This document shows positions 33,282-42,694 of a DNA stretch of 64,000 nucleotides, in pieces. Position numbers and translations under genes: made by a program. The stretch is from NCBI GenBank assembly GCA_007827375.1, contig VISH01000002.1:1699001-1763000 (forward strand), written 5' to 3'. The notes under the pieces are model-generated. The model was given only the letters and a program-made list of their open reading frames with translations, did no database searches and was not told where the DNA came from. This DNA is from Alteromonadaceae bacterium 2753L.S.0a.02. Lineage in GTDB: Bacteria; Pseudomonadota; Gammaproteobacteria; Pseudomonadales; Cellvibrionaceae. Every line of letters begins with the position of its first letter. Positions within the stretch are counted from its first letter, which is position 1.

Positions 33282-34541
33282 ATGTCGGGAGAAGCAAGTC
33301 TTAACGCGATTGTCGCAGCTCAGGAAAATGATCCGTTGTTGGATATATTCACCAACAAGCAAGATAGCCTGGCCGCGGCTTTTGCGTTTTTTAACGAAAC
33401 CTCGGAGCAACTCACGCGTTCCTACCATCTGCTGGAGCAAAAGGTGGCGCAGCTTAACGGCGAGTTGCAGCGCGTGTCTGCGGAAAAAGATCAGGAGCAA
33501 TCCGGCAGGGAGCAGCTGGCGAACCGTATGCAGGCCTTGCTCGAGGTGTTGCCTGCGGGGGTGATAGTGCTCGATACCCGCGGTTTTATTGTTGATGCCA
33601 ATCCGGCAGCCGAAACACTTTTAGCGAAAGATCTGGTGGGCCGAGTATGGCGCGATGTTATCGCTGAAAGTTTTGCCCCCAAAAATGACGACGGCTTGGA
33701 GGTATCTACCAAATCGGGTAGACGTATCAGTGTTGCTACCAGTTCCCTGGATGGTAGCAGAGGTAACCGCAGTGGTGGTCAGCTTATTTTACTCACCGAT
33801 CTCACCGAAACACGACGTTTACAACAACACCTAAGTCGTTCTGAGCGTTTGTCCGCTATGGGAAAAATGGTTTCTGCTCTGGCTCATCAGGTGCGCACAC
33901 CACTGTCGGCGGCGATGCTCTACGCTGAGCATTTGTGTCATAACAATCTTGATAGTTCTCGGCGCGATGAATTCTCGCAAAAACTTTACGGTCGATTGCA
34001 GCACATGGAACGCCAGGTACGCGACATGTTGCTGTTTGTGAAAAGCGAGCTACCGCTTAACGAGTTAATTTCCTCGAAGGATTTGCTACAGGGCATCCAG
34101 GCAGCGGCAGAGATGCCTCTGTCAACCAGCCACAGCACATGTAACTGGCAATTACACAGCGATGTATTGATTAAATGTAATCGCGAAGCTCTTATTAGCG
34201 CAATCATGAATTTGATTAATAATTCCATTCAGGCCGTTTCTGAAAATGCGGAAATTTCAGTACAAATGCGTCGTGGGTACGAGCTCCCCGAAAAGGCTAC
34301 TGGCAATCTTTGTATTGAAATAAGTGATAAGGGGCCTGGCATTGCTGCTGATCTGCTAAATCATGCAAAAGATATTTTTGTAACCACAAAATCGCAGGGC
34401 ACAGGACTGGGGCTCTCGGTGGTGCAGTCCGTGGTACGTGCCCATGGTGGCACTTTCAATCTTTATTCAGAACCTGGCGAGGGTGTTACCGCGCTACTGC
34501 AAATTCCCATTTATGATGCTGCGCATCAACCCTTGTCTTAA
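33282..34541 (+). CDS. fleS: Two-component sensor histidine kinase FleS
   Basis: 419 aa. A PAS domain (about 90-195, LPAGVIVLDTRGFIVDANPA) is followed by the HisKA segment with the phospho-His in MVSALAHQVRTPLSAAMLYA (about 203-222) and an HATPase domain with NLINNSIQAV (N box), DKGPGIA and GTGLGLSVV. There is no membrane segment, so it is cytoplasmic like Pseudomonas FleS. The frame is open from GTG 33258, but that is 2 nt from the predicted transcription start. Its stop overlaps an in-frame ATG of fleR by 1 bp. Confidence 0.93.
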   Translation: MSGEASLNAIVAAQENDPLLDIFTNKQDSLAAAFAFFNETSEQLTRSYHLLEQKVAQLNGELQRVSAEKDQEQSGREQLANRMQALLEVLPAGVIVLDTRGFIVDANPAAETLLAKDLVGRVWRDVIAESFAPKNDDGLEVSTKSGRRISVATSSLDGSRGNRSGGQLILLTDLTETRRLQQHLSRSERLSAMGKMVSALAHQVRTPLSAAMLYAEHLCHNNLDSSRRDEFSQKLYGRLQHMERQVRDMLLFVKSELPLNELISSKDLLQGIQAAAEMPLSTSHSTCNWQLHSDVLIKCNREALISAIMNLINNSIQAVSENAEISVQMRRGYELPEKATGNLCIEISDKGPGIAADLLNHAKDIFVTTKSQGTGLGLSVVQSVVRAHGGTFNLYSEPGEGVTALLQIPIYDAAHQPLS

Positions 34542-34555
34542 TGTCGGAGTTAACA

Positions 34556-36019
34556 ATGAGTTCACAGTCTGCAAAAATTTTGGTTGTCGAAGATGATCGC
34601 GATCTGCGAGAAGCCGTGATTGATACCCTGCAGTTGGAAGGTTTTCGTGTGCTTCAAGCAGAAAACGCGGAAATTGCTGTTGATCTTTTAAAAAAAGATA
34701 ATTGCCTCGATTTAATTATTTCCGATGTCAATATGGGTGAGATGAGTGGCCATGATTTATTGCTTCACACAAAACAGTATCACCCGCATATCCCGGTATT
34801 GTTAGTTACTGCCTACGCCAGCATTAGTGATTCTGTCGAGGCGATTCGCAATGGTGCTATCGACTATCTGGTAAAACCCTTTGAAGCAAAACTGTTGGTT
34901 AAAACAGTAAATAAATTTGTTCAACCACTGGTTAAAGCTGAGAGCGAGCCAGTTGCAATGGCTGAATCGAGTAAACAGCTACTTGAACTGGCGCGGCGCG
35001 TTGCGCAATCTGACTCCACTGTTTTACTGGCGGGTGAGTCTGGCACGGGTAAAGAAGTATTGGCGCGTTTCATTCACGAGAAATCGCCTCGCAATAATCA
35101 GCCTTTTGTCGCCATTAACTGTGCAGCCATCCCGGAAAACATGCTGGAAGCTATGCTGTTTGGTCATGAGAAGGGGGCATACACAGGCGCTTACAATTCC
35201 GCACCTGGTAAATTCGAGCAAGCCAATGGCGGTACTTTATTGCTCGACGAAATATCAGAAATGGATATGGGTTTGCAAGCCAAGCTGCTGCGTGTGCTTC
35301 AGGAAAAAGAAGTGGAACGCTTGGGGGGCCGGAAAAATATTCCGTTGGATGTGAGGGTAATCGCGACATCCAACCGCGACATGCGACAACAGGTCGCAGC
35401 GGGTAAATTTCGTGAAGATCTGTATTTCCGCTTGAGCGTCTTACCTTTGCAATGGGCTCCGCTGAGAGATCGCAAAGAAGATATTCTGCCATTGGCCGAA
35501 AAGTTGTTGGCCCGTCATGCTGCCAAGCAGCATCGTACCGGTGTTTACTTCACTCAATCTGCTCATGCCGCGTTGCTGGACTACCCCTGGCCCGGTAATG
35601 TGCGTGAACTCGATAACGTTATGCAGCGCGCCTTGATTCTTCAGCCGGGCGTCGCTATCGATGCAATAAATCTGGGACTCGTAAACTCGCCGCAGTTCAG
35701 TGAAAAACCCTCCTTGATCGACGCCGTTGCACAGCATACAAGGGAGACCATGCTGGCCAGTATCGGGGGCGACAGCGCACCCGCTATCAAAGATCAAGCC
35801 ACCCAAAATACACCCGAAGTTCCGCCTCTAGAAGCCCCACAATTGGGCAAAGACCTCATGAAACGGGAGTTCGAAATCATCGTTCAAACACTCAGAGAGC
35901 AGCGTGGTAGCAAAAAGAACACCGCCGAAAAATTGGGTATAAGCCCGCGAACTCTGAGGTACAAACTGGCGAGGCTCAGAGACGAAGGCTTCGATCTGGA
36001 AGCTCTGCCATTGTACTAA
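34556..36019 (+). CDS. fleR: Sigma-54-dependent response regulator FleR
   Basis: 487 aa. The receiver domain (about 5-120) has the acidic pair VVEDD, phosphoacceptor Asp in LIISDVNMGEMSG and Lys in YLVKPFEA. The AAA+ domain has Walker A GESGTGKE, GAYTGA (Tyr for Phe in the sigma-54 loop) and TLLLDEISEM. The Fis-type helix-turn-helix is NTAEKLGISPRTLRYKL. An ATG at 34541 overlaps the fleS stop (TAATG), but GGAG 6 bp before ATG 34556 makes the latter more likely. It activates the fliE, hook and basal-body operons in pseudomonads. Confidence 0.93.
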   Translation: MSSQSAKILVVEDDRDLREAVIDTLQLEGFRVLQAENAEIAVDLLKKDNCLDLIISDVNMGEMSGHDLLLHTKQYHPHIPVLLVTAYASISDSVEAIRNGAIDYLVKPFEAKLLVKTVNKFVQPLVKAESEPVAMAESSKQLLELARRVAQSDSTVLLAGESGTGKEVLARFIHEKSPRNNQPFVAINCAAIPENMLEAMLFGHEKGAYTGAYNSAPGKFEQANGGTLLLDEISEMDMGLQAKLLRVLQEKEVERLGGRKNIPLDVRVIATSNRDMRQQVAAGKFREDLYFRLSVLPLQWAPLRDRKEDILPLAEKLLARHAAKQHRTGVYFTQSAHAALLDYPWPGNVRELDNVMQRALILQPGVAIDAINLGLVNSPQFSEKPSLIDAVAQHTRETMLASIGGDSAPAIKDQATQNTPEVPPLEAPQLGKDLMKREFEIIVQTLREQRGSKKNTAEKLGISPRTLRYKLARLRDEGFDLEALPLY

Positions 36020-36055
36020 TTCAAAGCTGGTGTTTGCCGCACACTTATAGATGCT

Positions 36056-36085
36056 AAAACCGAGCCGCTTAGCTTGCCCGGTTTT
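36056..36085 (+). terminator. Terminator after fleR
   Basis: AAAACCGAGC, 10-nt loop, GCCCGGTTTT: a 10-bp stem with one mismatch, ending in four T within the stem. It lies 37 bp after the fleR stop. Confidence 0.65.
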
Positions 36086-36279
36086 GGTGTTTTGCCCCCT
36101 CTGTTATCAGCCTCACAAAAAAGCTTTTCTTTAAGATTACTTTTGGTATTATCGCCCTTAGGTGGTCCATACTTTTAGCGATCGTCATTGTTTTGTCACA
36201 CTCACCGTGGAGGATAGCAGGCAGTTAGTTTTCATTCATTTCCTTAAATTTTTTTGGCGCTTACCTGGGAGTCTTTGGT

Positions 36280-36468
36280 ATGGGTATAGAGGTTTTGGAT
36301 AGTTCTTCTGGCTTGGACAATGTTATTCTGGAAAACACGCTCGAATCAGGGTTAGATGAAGGATTGGTAACTGAAGTACCAATTATCGACGCTCGTCGTA
36401 AATTGGAAAACAAAATTGAAGAACTCCGGCTCTTAAAAGAAGTACAAGAGTTCGATTTTGATATATAA
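36280..36468 (+). CDS. Small acidic protein of unknown function
   Basis: 62 aa. Acidic and probably unstructured for 35 residues, then DARRKLENKIEELRLLKEV, a charged helix that resembles the C-terminal helix of the PA3496 family (from memory). It has GGGAG 9 bp before the ATG and a strong terminator 32 bp after its stop, so it looks like a separate short transcription unit between fleR and fliE. Confidence 0.62.
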   Translation: MGIEVLDSSSGLDNVILENTLESGLDEGLVTEVPIIDARRKLENKIEELRLLKEVQEFDFDI

Positions 36469-36500
36469 ACCGTCATCTGGCGGCATAGGTTTTTTTCTGT

Positions 36501-36533
36501 AAGGCTAAGCCAATTTTTGGCTTAGCCTTTTCT
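36501..36533 (+). terminator. Rho-independent terminator
   Basis: AAGGCTAAGCCAA, loop TTT, TTGGCTTAGCCTT followed by TT. The stem is a perfect 13 bp and symmetric, so it could also work on the other strand. It ends the 36280 unit and insulates the fliE operon. Confidence 0.92.
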
Positions 36534-36635
36534 ATATTTATTTTCTTTCTAGCATGTCTCTCACCGTTTTACGGCTTTATCGCTACGCATTCTTTCTTAT
36601 CATGAAAGTGGCGATACTTTGCCGCCGGAAAAATC

Positions 36636-36651
36636 TGGCCCACTTTGTGCT
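36636..36651 (+). promoter_or_regulatory. Sigma-54 promoter of the fliE-J operon
   Basis: TGGCCC, 5 nt, GTGCT with exact GG-N10-GC spacing; two mismatches from consensus. It is 105 bp upstream of fliE. In Pseudomonas this operon is RpoN and FleR dependent. Confidence 0.65.
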
Positions 36652-36755
36652 AAATCTCACCGTAGCAGTTTAATTTAAATTGAAACGACAAATTTTTGTC
36701 GCAACAGAATTGCTCACAATATATTAACGTTTCTTTTTTTGTGGTGGGTTTTGTC

Positions 36756-37124
36756 ATGAGTAACCAAATGGATGTTAATCGTCTGCTACTCGAAATGCGT
36801 GCCTTAAAACAGCAGTCATCCGCGTTTGGGGGCCCCGGTGCGATCGCCGCAGATCGCGTGCAAAACAATAATGCTTTGCCGCGTGATGCTCGCGTTAACG
36901 GCCCGCAGTTTGGTGAATTGTTAGCGCAAGCTGTCGACAAAGTTAATGAAGTGCAGCAAGCATCCAGTTCCATGGCAGAAGCTTATGTCAAGGGAGATTC
37001 CAATATCGATGTTACCGATGTGATGATCGCTTCACAAAAAGCGGGAGTGGCATTCGATGCGATGGTACAGGTGCGCAATAAGTTGGTAGAAGCTTATCGC
37101 GATGTTATGAACATGCCTCTTTAG
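36756..37124 (+). CDS. fliE: Hook-basal body complex protein FliE
   Basis: 122 aa from ATG 36756 behind GGTGGG. The C-terminal two thirds carry the family pattern: FGELLAQAVDKVNEVQQASS, YVKGDSNIDVTDVMIASQKA, and VQVRNKLVEAYRDVMNMPL at the end. FliE joins the MS ring to the rod. It is the first gene of the operon; fliF starts 18 bp later. An open frame 20 codons longer has no ribosome site. Confidence 0.95.
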   Translation: MSNQMDVNRLLLEMRALKQQSSAFGGPGAIAADRVQNNNALPRDARVNGPQFGELLAQAVDKVNEVQQASSSMAEAYVKGDSNIDVTDVMIASQKAGVAFDAMVQVRNKLVEAYRDVMNMPL

Positions 37125-37142
37125 GTGAGTCGGTAATTTCTC

Positions 37143-38810
37143 ATGGCAGATGCAGCAGCCGGCGCAACCGGCGATTTAATTGAAGGTTTTAATAATTTAA
37201 ATTTAGTGCGTCAGGCTGGCTTAATGGTGGGGCTGGCCGCAAGTGTTGCCATTGGTTTTGCTGTGGTTCTGTGGAGCCAAGGTGAAGATTTTAAACCGCT
37301 TTATGGCAGCCTCGATCGTCTCGACTCATCTGAAGTGGGTCAGATTTTGGATTTTAACGAAATACCCTACAAAATCGATGGCAACACCGGAGCACTCCTG
37401 GTCCCTGTCGACAAAGTGCAGAAAGCTCGTTTGGTGCTTGCTGAAAATGGTATTCAGGGCGATAAAACGGTCGGCTTTGAATTGCTCGATCAGGAGCAAC
37501 CTCTGGGTACCTCGCAGTTTATGGAAGCTACGCGTTACCGCCGCGGCCTTGAAGGGGAGTTGGCAAGAACCATCTCTAGCATTAATGCGGTGCGATCTGC
37601 GCGCGTTCATTTGGCGATACCGAAACGTTCCGTATTTGTTCGTGATGGGCGGGAACCCAGTGCGTCAGTTTTTCTCGATCTTTTTCCCGGGCGACCAATT
37701 AAGCCGAAACAAATATCCGGCATTGCCAATTTAGTGGCGGCGAGCATCCCAGAGCTGGATGTGGAAAACGTGACTATTGTCGATCAGAAAGGCAACCTGA
37801 TGTCGGTGGGTGCCGAAGATGAAAAACTGGTGCAGGCAGCGCAACATCTCGATTACACCCGCAAAGTTGAAGACGATATTGTATTGCGCATTCGGAGATT
37901 GTTATCGCCTATTGTGGGCGACGCCAACTTTAAAACCGAAGTTGCTGCTGATATCGATTTTACTGAAATTGAGCAAGCTGCAGAAACCTTCAACCCCGAC
38001 CTCCCGGCGATTCGCAGTGAGCAAACCTTAGAGGAACAGAGAGTTGGTGCGGCAGGTGCCGGTGGAATTCCCGGGGCTTTAACAAACCAACCTCCCGCCG
38101 ATGGTGCTGCGCCCGAAGTGGCAACACAGGCCACACAAGATCAAAACGGCCAGCAACCGCAACAAAGTCAGAGCCGGTCCACTCGCAATTACGAGTTGGA
38201 TCGAACCGTTAGCTACACCAAGCACGAAAAGGGCCGAATGCGTCGCCTCACGGTGGCCGTGGTGGTTGACGATAAAGTAAAAACGGATCCAACAAGCGGC
38301 GAAACCAGCAAGGTGCGCTGGAGCGATGCCGAGCTCGAACGCTTGGCTATACTTATACGCGATGCTGTGGGTTTTTCTGCCGCAAGAGGCGACAGCGTTA
38401 ATGTGCTTAATGAAGCCTTTATACCTCTGCCCGCTATGCTTGATGCGGAGGAGTTACCGATTTGGGAACAGGAGTGGTTTCGCTCCATTGCCAAGCAAGG
38501 CGCCGGACTTCTGATTATTTTGGTTTTAATTATTGGCCTGTTGCGACCGGTATTAAAAAGTTTGGCAGGCTCTGGCGCGAAGGCAAAAGAGCGCGAAGAG
38601 GCGCGCGAGCTAGCGGCACTCCAAGCTGCCGGTATCGATTCGTTCGATTCACTGTCAGACGAAACTGTAACCTTAACCGGCGGGGATGCGCTGGCCTTGC
38701 CCAGCCCCGAAGAAAGTTACGAGCAACAATTAAATGCCGTAAAAGGTTTGGTCGCGGAAGATGCCGGTCGCGTTGCGCAGGTAATCAAACGTTGGATTAA
38801 TGAAGAGTAA
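37143..38810 (+). CDS. fliF: Flagellar M-ring protein FliF
   Basis: 555 aa, normal length. The first membrane segment (about 25-45) and second (about 447-467, LLIILVLIIGLL) flank the periplasmic ring-building domains, with LYGSLDRLDSSEVGQIL, ARVHLAIPKRSVFVRDGREP and ASVFLDLFPGRPI. A Gln/Ala-rich loop at about 305-345 (AATQDQNGQQPQQSQS region) is disordered. The C-terminal tail EDAGRVAQVIKRWINEE is the FliG-binding part. FliF is the base of the basal body and houses the export gate. Confidence 0.97.
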   Translation: MADAAAGATGDLIEGFNNLNLVRQAGLMVGLAASVAIGFAVVLWSQGEDFKPLYGSLDRLDSSEVGQILDFNEIPYKIDGNTGALLVPVDKVQKARLVLAENGIQGDKTVGFELLDQEQPLGTSQFMEATRYRRGLEGELARTISSINAVRSARVHLAIPKRSVFVRDGREPSASVFLDLFPGRPIKPKQISGIANLVAASIPELDVENVTIVDQKGNLMSVGAEDEKLVQAAQHLDYTRKVEDDIVLRIRRLLSPIVGDANFKTEVAADIDFTEIEQAAETFNPDLPAIRSEQTLEEQRVGAAGAGGIPGALTNQPPADGAAPEVATQATQDQNGQQPQQSQSRSTRNYELDRTVSYTKHEKGRMRRLTVAVVVDDKVKTDPTSGETSKVRWSDAELERLAILIRDAVGFSAARGDSVNVLNEAFIPLPAMLDAEELPIWEQEWFRSIAKQGAGLLIILVLIIGLLRPVLKSLAGSGAKAKEREEARELAALQAAGIDSFDSLSDETVTLTGGDALALPSPEESYEQQLNAVKGLVAEDAGRVAQVIKRWINEE

Positions 38811-38812
38811 CT

Positions 38813-39841
38813 ATGGCTGCGCCAGAAAACAAAGACAATAAGCCTGCCGTCAATATCAGTCGTGTTGACCAGGCAGCCATCTTATTGATGACCTTGGGGG
38901 AAACCAGCGCGGCGGAAATTCTTAAGCATATGGGTCCCAAAGAGGTTCAGCGTTTGGGCACGGCTATGGCACAACTCACCAACGTGCAACAGTATGAAGT
39001 GGAAGTGGTACTCTCCAATTTTATGGATGAAGTGCGTACCCAAACCGGATTGGGCATGGGGGCTGACAGCTATATTCGCAATATGCTCGTTTCAGCTCTG
39101 GGTGAAGACAAAGCCAACGGTTTGATCGACCGCATTTTATTGGGCGGTAATACTACCGGCTTAGATACTTTGAAATGGATGGAAGCGCGCTCCGTGGCTG
39201 ATATTATTCGCAACGAGCACCCGCAAATTCAAGCCATTGTTATTGCATATCTCGATGCAGATCAATCTGCCGAAGTTCTCACGTATTTTCCCGAAAAAGT
39301 ACGGCTCGATGTGATGATGCGCGTGGCTGCCCTCGATACCGTTCAACCCAGCGCATTACAGGAACTTAACGACATTCTTGAAAAACAATTTTCCGGCAGC
39401 GCCGGTTCACAAACCAAAGACATGGGTGGTTACAAAACCGCTGCAGAAATTGTTAACAATCTCGATAGCTCCATTGGTAGCGAGCTCATGGATTCCATAC
39501 GCGAGATCGATGAAGACATGGGCAATCAAATTGCAGATCTTATGTTTGTGTTTGAAAACCTTAAAGATGTCGACGATCGTGGTATTCAAGCATTGCTGCG
39601 AGAAGTTTCATCCGATGTCTTAATTTTAGCCTTGAAAGGCGCCGATGAGGTGTTGCAGGAAAAAATCTTCAGCAATATGTCGAAACGCGCGGGAGAATTA
39701 CTGCGTGATGACCTTGAAGCGAAAGGACCGGTTAAAGTTTCTGAAGTTGAAAGTGCTCAAAAAGAGATTCTTACGATTGCTCGTCGCATGGCTGATGCCG
39801 GAGAAATTAATCTCGGTGGCGGCGGCGAAGAAATGGTGTAG
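38813..39841 (+). CDS. fliG: Flagellar motor switch protein FliG
   Basis: 342 aa. The N domain starts VDQAAILLMTLGETSAAEIL and binds FliF. The middle has EHPQIQAIVIAYL (EHPQ motif contacting FliM). The C domain has LMFVFENLKDVDDRGIQALL and the charged torque helix DVLILALKGADEVLQEKIF, which meets the stator. It starts 2 bp after fliF. Confidence 0.97.
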   Translation: MAAPENKDNKPAVNISRVDQAAILLMTLGETSAAEILKHMGPKEVQRLGTAMAQLTNVQQYEVEVVLSNFMDEVRTQTGLGMGADSYIRNMLVSALGEDKANGLIDRILLGGNTTGLDTLKWMEARSVADIIRNEHPQIQAIVIAYLDADQSAEVLTYFPEKVRLDVMMRVAALDTVQPSALQELNDILEKQFSGSAGSQTKDMGGYKTAAEIVNNLDSSIGSELMDSIREIDEDMGNQIADLMFVFENLKDVDDRGIQALLREVSSDVLILALKGADEVLQEKIFSNMSKRAGELLRDDLEAKGPVKVSEVESAQKEILTIARRMADAGEINLGGGGEEMV

Positions 39842-39852
39842 GTTGTGGGTTT

Positions 39853-40629
39853 ATGAAGCCCGTGGATAAATCACACCCTCCTGAAAATGCTGTGCCGTCA
39901 GACGCGCGCCCCTGGCAATTACCCGCCTGGAACAAAAAGGGTAAAGTGGTTAAAAGTGCCGACCGTGAAGCGCGGGAACATGCGCGAGCGGGTAAAAAAG
40001 AAATTGTCGAAGATGTTAGCCGCAAACCAAAACCCAAACCGCTTACCGCAGAGCAATTAAAGAAAATTGCCGATCAAGCTCAGCAGGAAGGCTACGCCGA
40101 TGGCTTTAAGGAGGGTATGGAAAAAGGCATTGCGCAAGGCGAGCAAACCGGGCAAAAACACGGAGAAGCTAAAGCCTATCAGGAAACCCGCAACCGCTAC
40201 GAAAATGAAATAACCCGTCTTAAAGCGATTGCCGATCGCTTGCTGCAACCTATGCAGCAGCAGGATGAACAACTCGAAAATGCGATTGTGCAGATGGCGA
40301 TTAATCTCGCGGAAAAACTCATTTTAAGTGAACTGCAAATCGACCCGGGTAAAATTATTGGTGTCGTAAATAAAGCACTGGCGGAGCTGCCGGTGGGCGC
40401 AAAGAATATTTGTGTGCAGGTTGCGCCGCAAGATGCTGAATTGCTTGAGCAACTGATTCCGGCCAGCCACCGTCACTGGCGGGTAGAGGAAAATACTGAA
40501 CTGCAGCCCGGTGGTTGTAAAATTATCACGGCAGACAGTCTGGTGGATTTTTCCATTGCCAGCCGCTTGCAAAATTACCTTGACGAGGCTGCAGAAGCAG
40601 CCGCGGAAAATGATGAAAATGGCGATTGA
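39853..40629 (+). CDS. fliH: Flagellar export regulator FliH
   Basis: 258 aa. After a charged, disordered N-terminus (about 1-70), AQQEGYADGFKEGMEKGIAQ begins a glycine-spaced helix (GxxxG-like repeats) typical of FliH, followed by a coiled coil and the C-terminal domain (NLAEKLILSELQIDPGKII, about 147-165) that binds FliI. It is the peripheral stalk of the export ATPase. fliI follows after 17 bp. Confidence 0.93.
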   Translation: MKPVDKSHPPENAVPSDARPWQLPAWNKKGKVVKSADREAREHARAGKKEIVEDVSRKPKPKPLTAEQLKKIADQAQQEGYADGFKEGMEKGIAQGEQTGQKHGEAKAYQETRNRYENEITRLKAIADRLLQPMQQQDEQLENAIVQMAINLAEKLILSELQIDPGKIIGVVNKALAELPVGAKNICVQVAPQDAELLEQLIPASHRHWRVEENTELQPGGCKIITADSLVDFSIASRLQNYLDEAAEAAAENDENGD

Positions 40630-40646
40630 GGTTGGAGACTGCCATT

Positions 40647-42056
40647 ATGGCGGAAATTAAAGTGCCGTTGTTACAACGCCTACAAAAATACCAAAACTTC
40701 AGTGTGTTAGAACACCCTCCCCACGCACAGGGGCGCCTTACCCGTATGGTTGGTTTAACCCTGGAGGCTGTTGGCCTTAATGTGTCTGTCGGGCGACAAT
40801 GCAAAGTTATTCTCAGCAGTGGGCGTGAACTCGAAGCTGAAGTCGTCGGCTTTCACGATGAAAAAACTTTTTTAATGCCCGTGCAAAAAGTGGATGGTCT
40901 GCAACCGGGTGCGCGTGTGGTGCCCGTCGATGCCCATAAGAATTTATCCATGGGTGATCACTTGCGCGGGCGTATTCTCAACGGGGTTGGCCAGCCGCTG
41001 GACGGCCTCGGGCCGGTAAAATCCCGTGCGCGTGTCGACCTAGAACCCAGCACGATTAACCCCTTACATCGCCACCCAATCGATGAGCCCCTGGATGTGG
41101 GGATACGTGCGATCAATGCGCTGCTGACCATTGGAAAAGGGCAGCGCATTGGCTTGTTTGCAGGCAGTGGTGTGGGCAAAAGCGTACTTATGGGTATGAT
41201 GACCCGTTTCACCACGGCAGATATCGTAGTCGTTGGCTTGATCGGTGAACGGGGGCGTGAGGTCAAAGAATTTGTTGACCATATTTTGGGGCGTGAAGGT
41301 CTAACCAAGGCGATTGTGGTTGCAGCTCCGGCTGATGATGCACCACTGATGCGACTGCGGGCGTCTCAATTGGCAACCCGTATCGCGGAATATTTTAGGG
41401 ATCAGGGCAAGTCGGTGTTACTGTTGATGGATTCCCTCACACGCTTTGCTCAGGCTCAACGGGAAATTTCACTGGCCATCGGCGAGCCCCCGGCCACTAA
41501 GGGTTATCCGCCATCGGTGTTTGCCAAAATTCCCGATTTGGTGGAGCGCGCAGGCAATGGTGATCGTGGTGGCGGCTCTATCACCGCTTTTTACACAGTT
41601 CTTACCGAAGGCGATGATTTGCAAGATCCGATTGCCGATGCCGCGCGTGCGATTCTGGATGGCCACATCGTGTTGTCACGTCAGCTGGCGGAGGAGGGGG
41701 TGTACCCCGCCATTGACATTGAAGCCTCAGTTAGCCGGGTTATGCCCAATATCGTTGATGAAACACATCTGAGCGCGGCGCAGCGCTTTAAGCAGGTGTT
41801 AGCCCGTTATCGGGAAAATAGAGATTTAATCGCCATAGGCGCCTATGCCCGAGGTACCGATCCGGAAATAGATCTGGCAATTGAACGCCAGCCACATTTG
41901 AAACAGTTTATCACCCAGAAAATGACCGAAGCAGCGGCCTACCCGGTAAGCCGCGCACAATTGGATGCGGTATTAAAACCACCGGCAGTGAAACCGGAAA
42001 TTAACACGCCCCAAGCTGCTGCCGCGAAACGCCCCCTGGCGGCAAACCGGCGCTAA
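40647..42056 (+). CDS. fliI: Flagellar export ATPase FliI
   Basis: 469 aa. Walker A GLFAGSGVGKS (about 176-186), LIGERGREVKEF, Walker B SVLLLMDSLTRFAQAQRE and GYPPSVFAKIPDLVERAGN are all typical of the F1-beta-like type III ATPases. ATG 40647 with GGAG 9 bp upstream is preferred over a TTG at 40626 that overlaps the fliH stop. It drives early steps of flagellar export with FliH and FliJ. Confidence 0.96.
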   Translation: MAEIKVPLLQRLQKYQNFSVLEHPPHAQGRLTRMVGLTLEAVGLNVSVGRQCKVILSSGRELEAEVVGFHDEKTFLMPVQKVDGLQPGARVVPVDAHKNLSMGDHLRGRILNGVGQPLDGLGPVKSRARVDLEPSTINPLHRHPIDEPLDVGIRAINALLTIGKGQRIGLFAGSGVGKSVLMGMMTRFTTADIVVVGLIGERGREVKEFVDHILGREGLTKAIVVAAPADDAPLMRLRASQLATRIAEYFRDQGKSVLLLMDSLTRFAQAQREISLAIGEPPATKGYPPSVFAKIPDLVERAGNGDRGGGSITAFYTVLTEGDDLQDPIADAARAILDGHIVLSRQLAEEGVYPAIDIEASVSRVMPNIVDETHLSAAQRFKQVLARYRENRDLIAIGAYARGTDPEIDLAIERQPHLKQFITQKMTEAAAYPVSRAQLDAVLKPPAVKPEINTPQAAAAKRPLAANRR

Positions 42057-42509
42057 ATGAAAAAGCGCTCTGAACGCATTGATGTGGTGGTAGAACTTGC
42101 GCAGCGCGAAGAGGACGCTGCAGCAGAACAGTTTTCAGCGGCGAAAAATGCGTTGGCACAAGCTGAAACACAGCTCCAGGATTTACAAAACTATTACCAG
42201 GGCTATGTGTCTCGGTTTGGCGCACAGACGCAAAACGTAAAAGCTTCAGATCTAGCAAAGTCGCGCTCTTTTTTACAACAACTTGCGGCTGCATTGGACG
42301 CTCATCAGCAGCAGATCAACGCGTTGCAGCAGCAACTTCAGTTGAAGCGCCAGTTTTGGCATCGGCTCCACCTCAAAACACAATCTTTAATGGATTTGCA
42401 GCAACGCTACAGGCGGGAAGAAGCTGAAGAGCTTGATCGTAAAGATCAAAAGCAATTGGATGAATGGGTTAGCCAAAGGCGCGCCAGCAGCGACGAGGGA
42501 TGTTCTTAA
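42057..42509 (+). CDS. fliJ: Flagellar export chaperone FliJ
   Basis: 150 aa, nearly all coiled coil (heptads across about 10-140, rich in Gln, Ala and Leu). Its ATG follows the fliI stop codon directly. Low sequence identity is normal for FliJ; position and coiled-coil form decide the call. It is the central stalk in the FliI ring and links to FlhA. The fliE operon ends here; no clear terminator follows before the convergent gene. Confidence 0.9.
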   Translation: MKKRSERIDVVVELAQREEDAAAEQFSAAKNALAQAETQLQDLQNYYQGYVSRFGAQTQNVKASDLAKSRSFLQQLAAALDAHQQQINALQQQLQLKRQFWHRLHLKTQSLMDLQQRYRREEAEELDRKDQKQLDEWVSQRRASSDEGCS

Positions 42510-42694
42510 AAATGGCTTATTTTCAACGTGGCGGTAGCAGTTCCGTCGTGGAGCGCCAGCCCGGTCGATCCTCATTTATGCCAGTGAAGTGCGGGCTTTT
42601 GGGCGGTACTTTTTATTACAAGAAAGCTATCACAGAAAATCTATCCGCAAGCAAACTGACCACAAGAAAAATTTTCTTATTTTTCAGAGATTAT

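Noticed and set aside
36608..36622. Second sigma-54-like TGGCGATACTTTGC before fliE
   Set aside because: GG and GC are 9 nt apart; sigma-54 needs 10. The site at 36636 has correct spacing.
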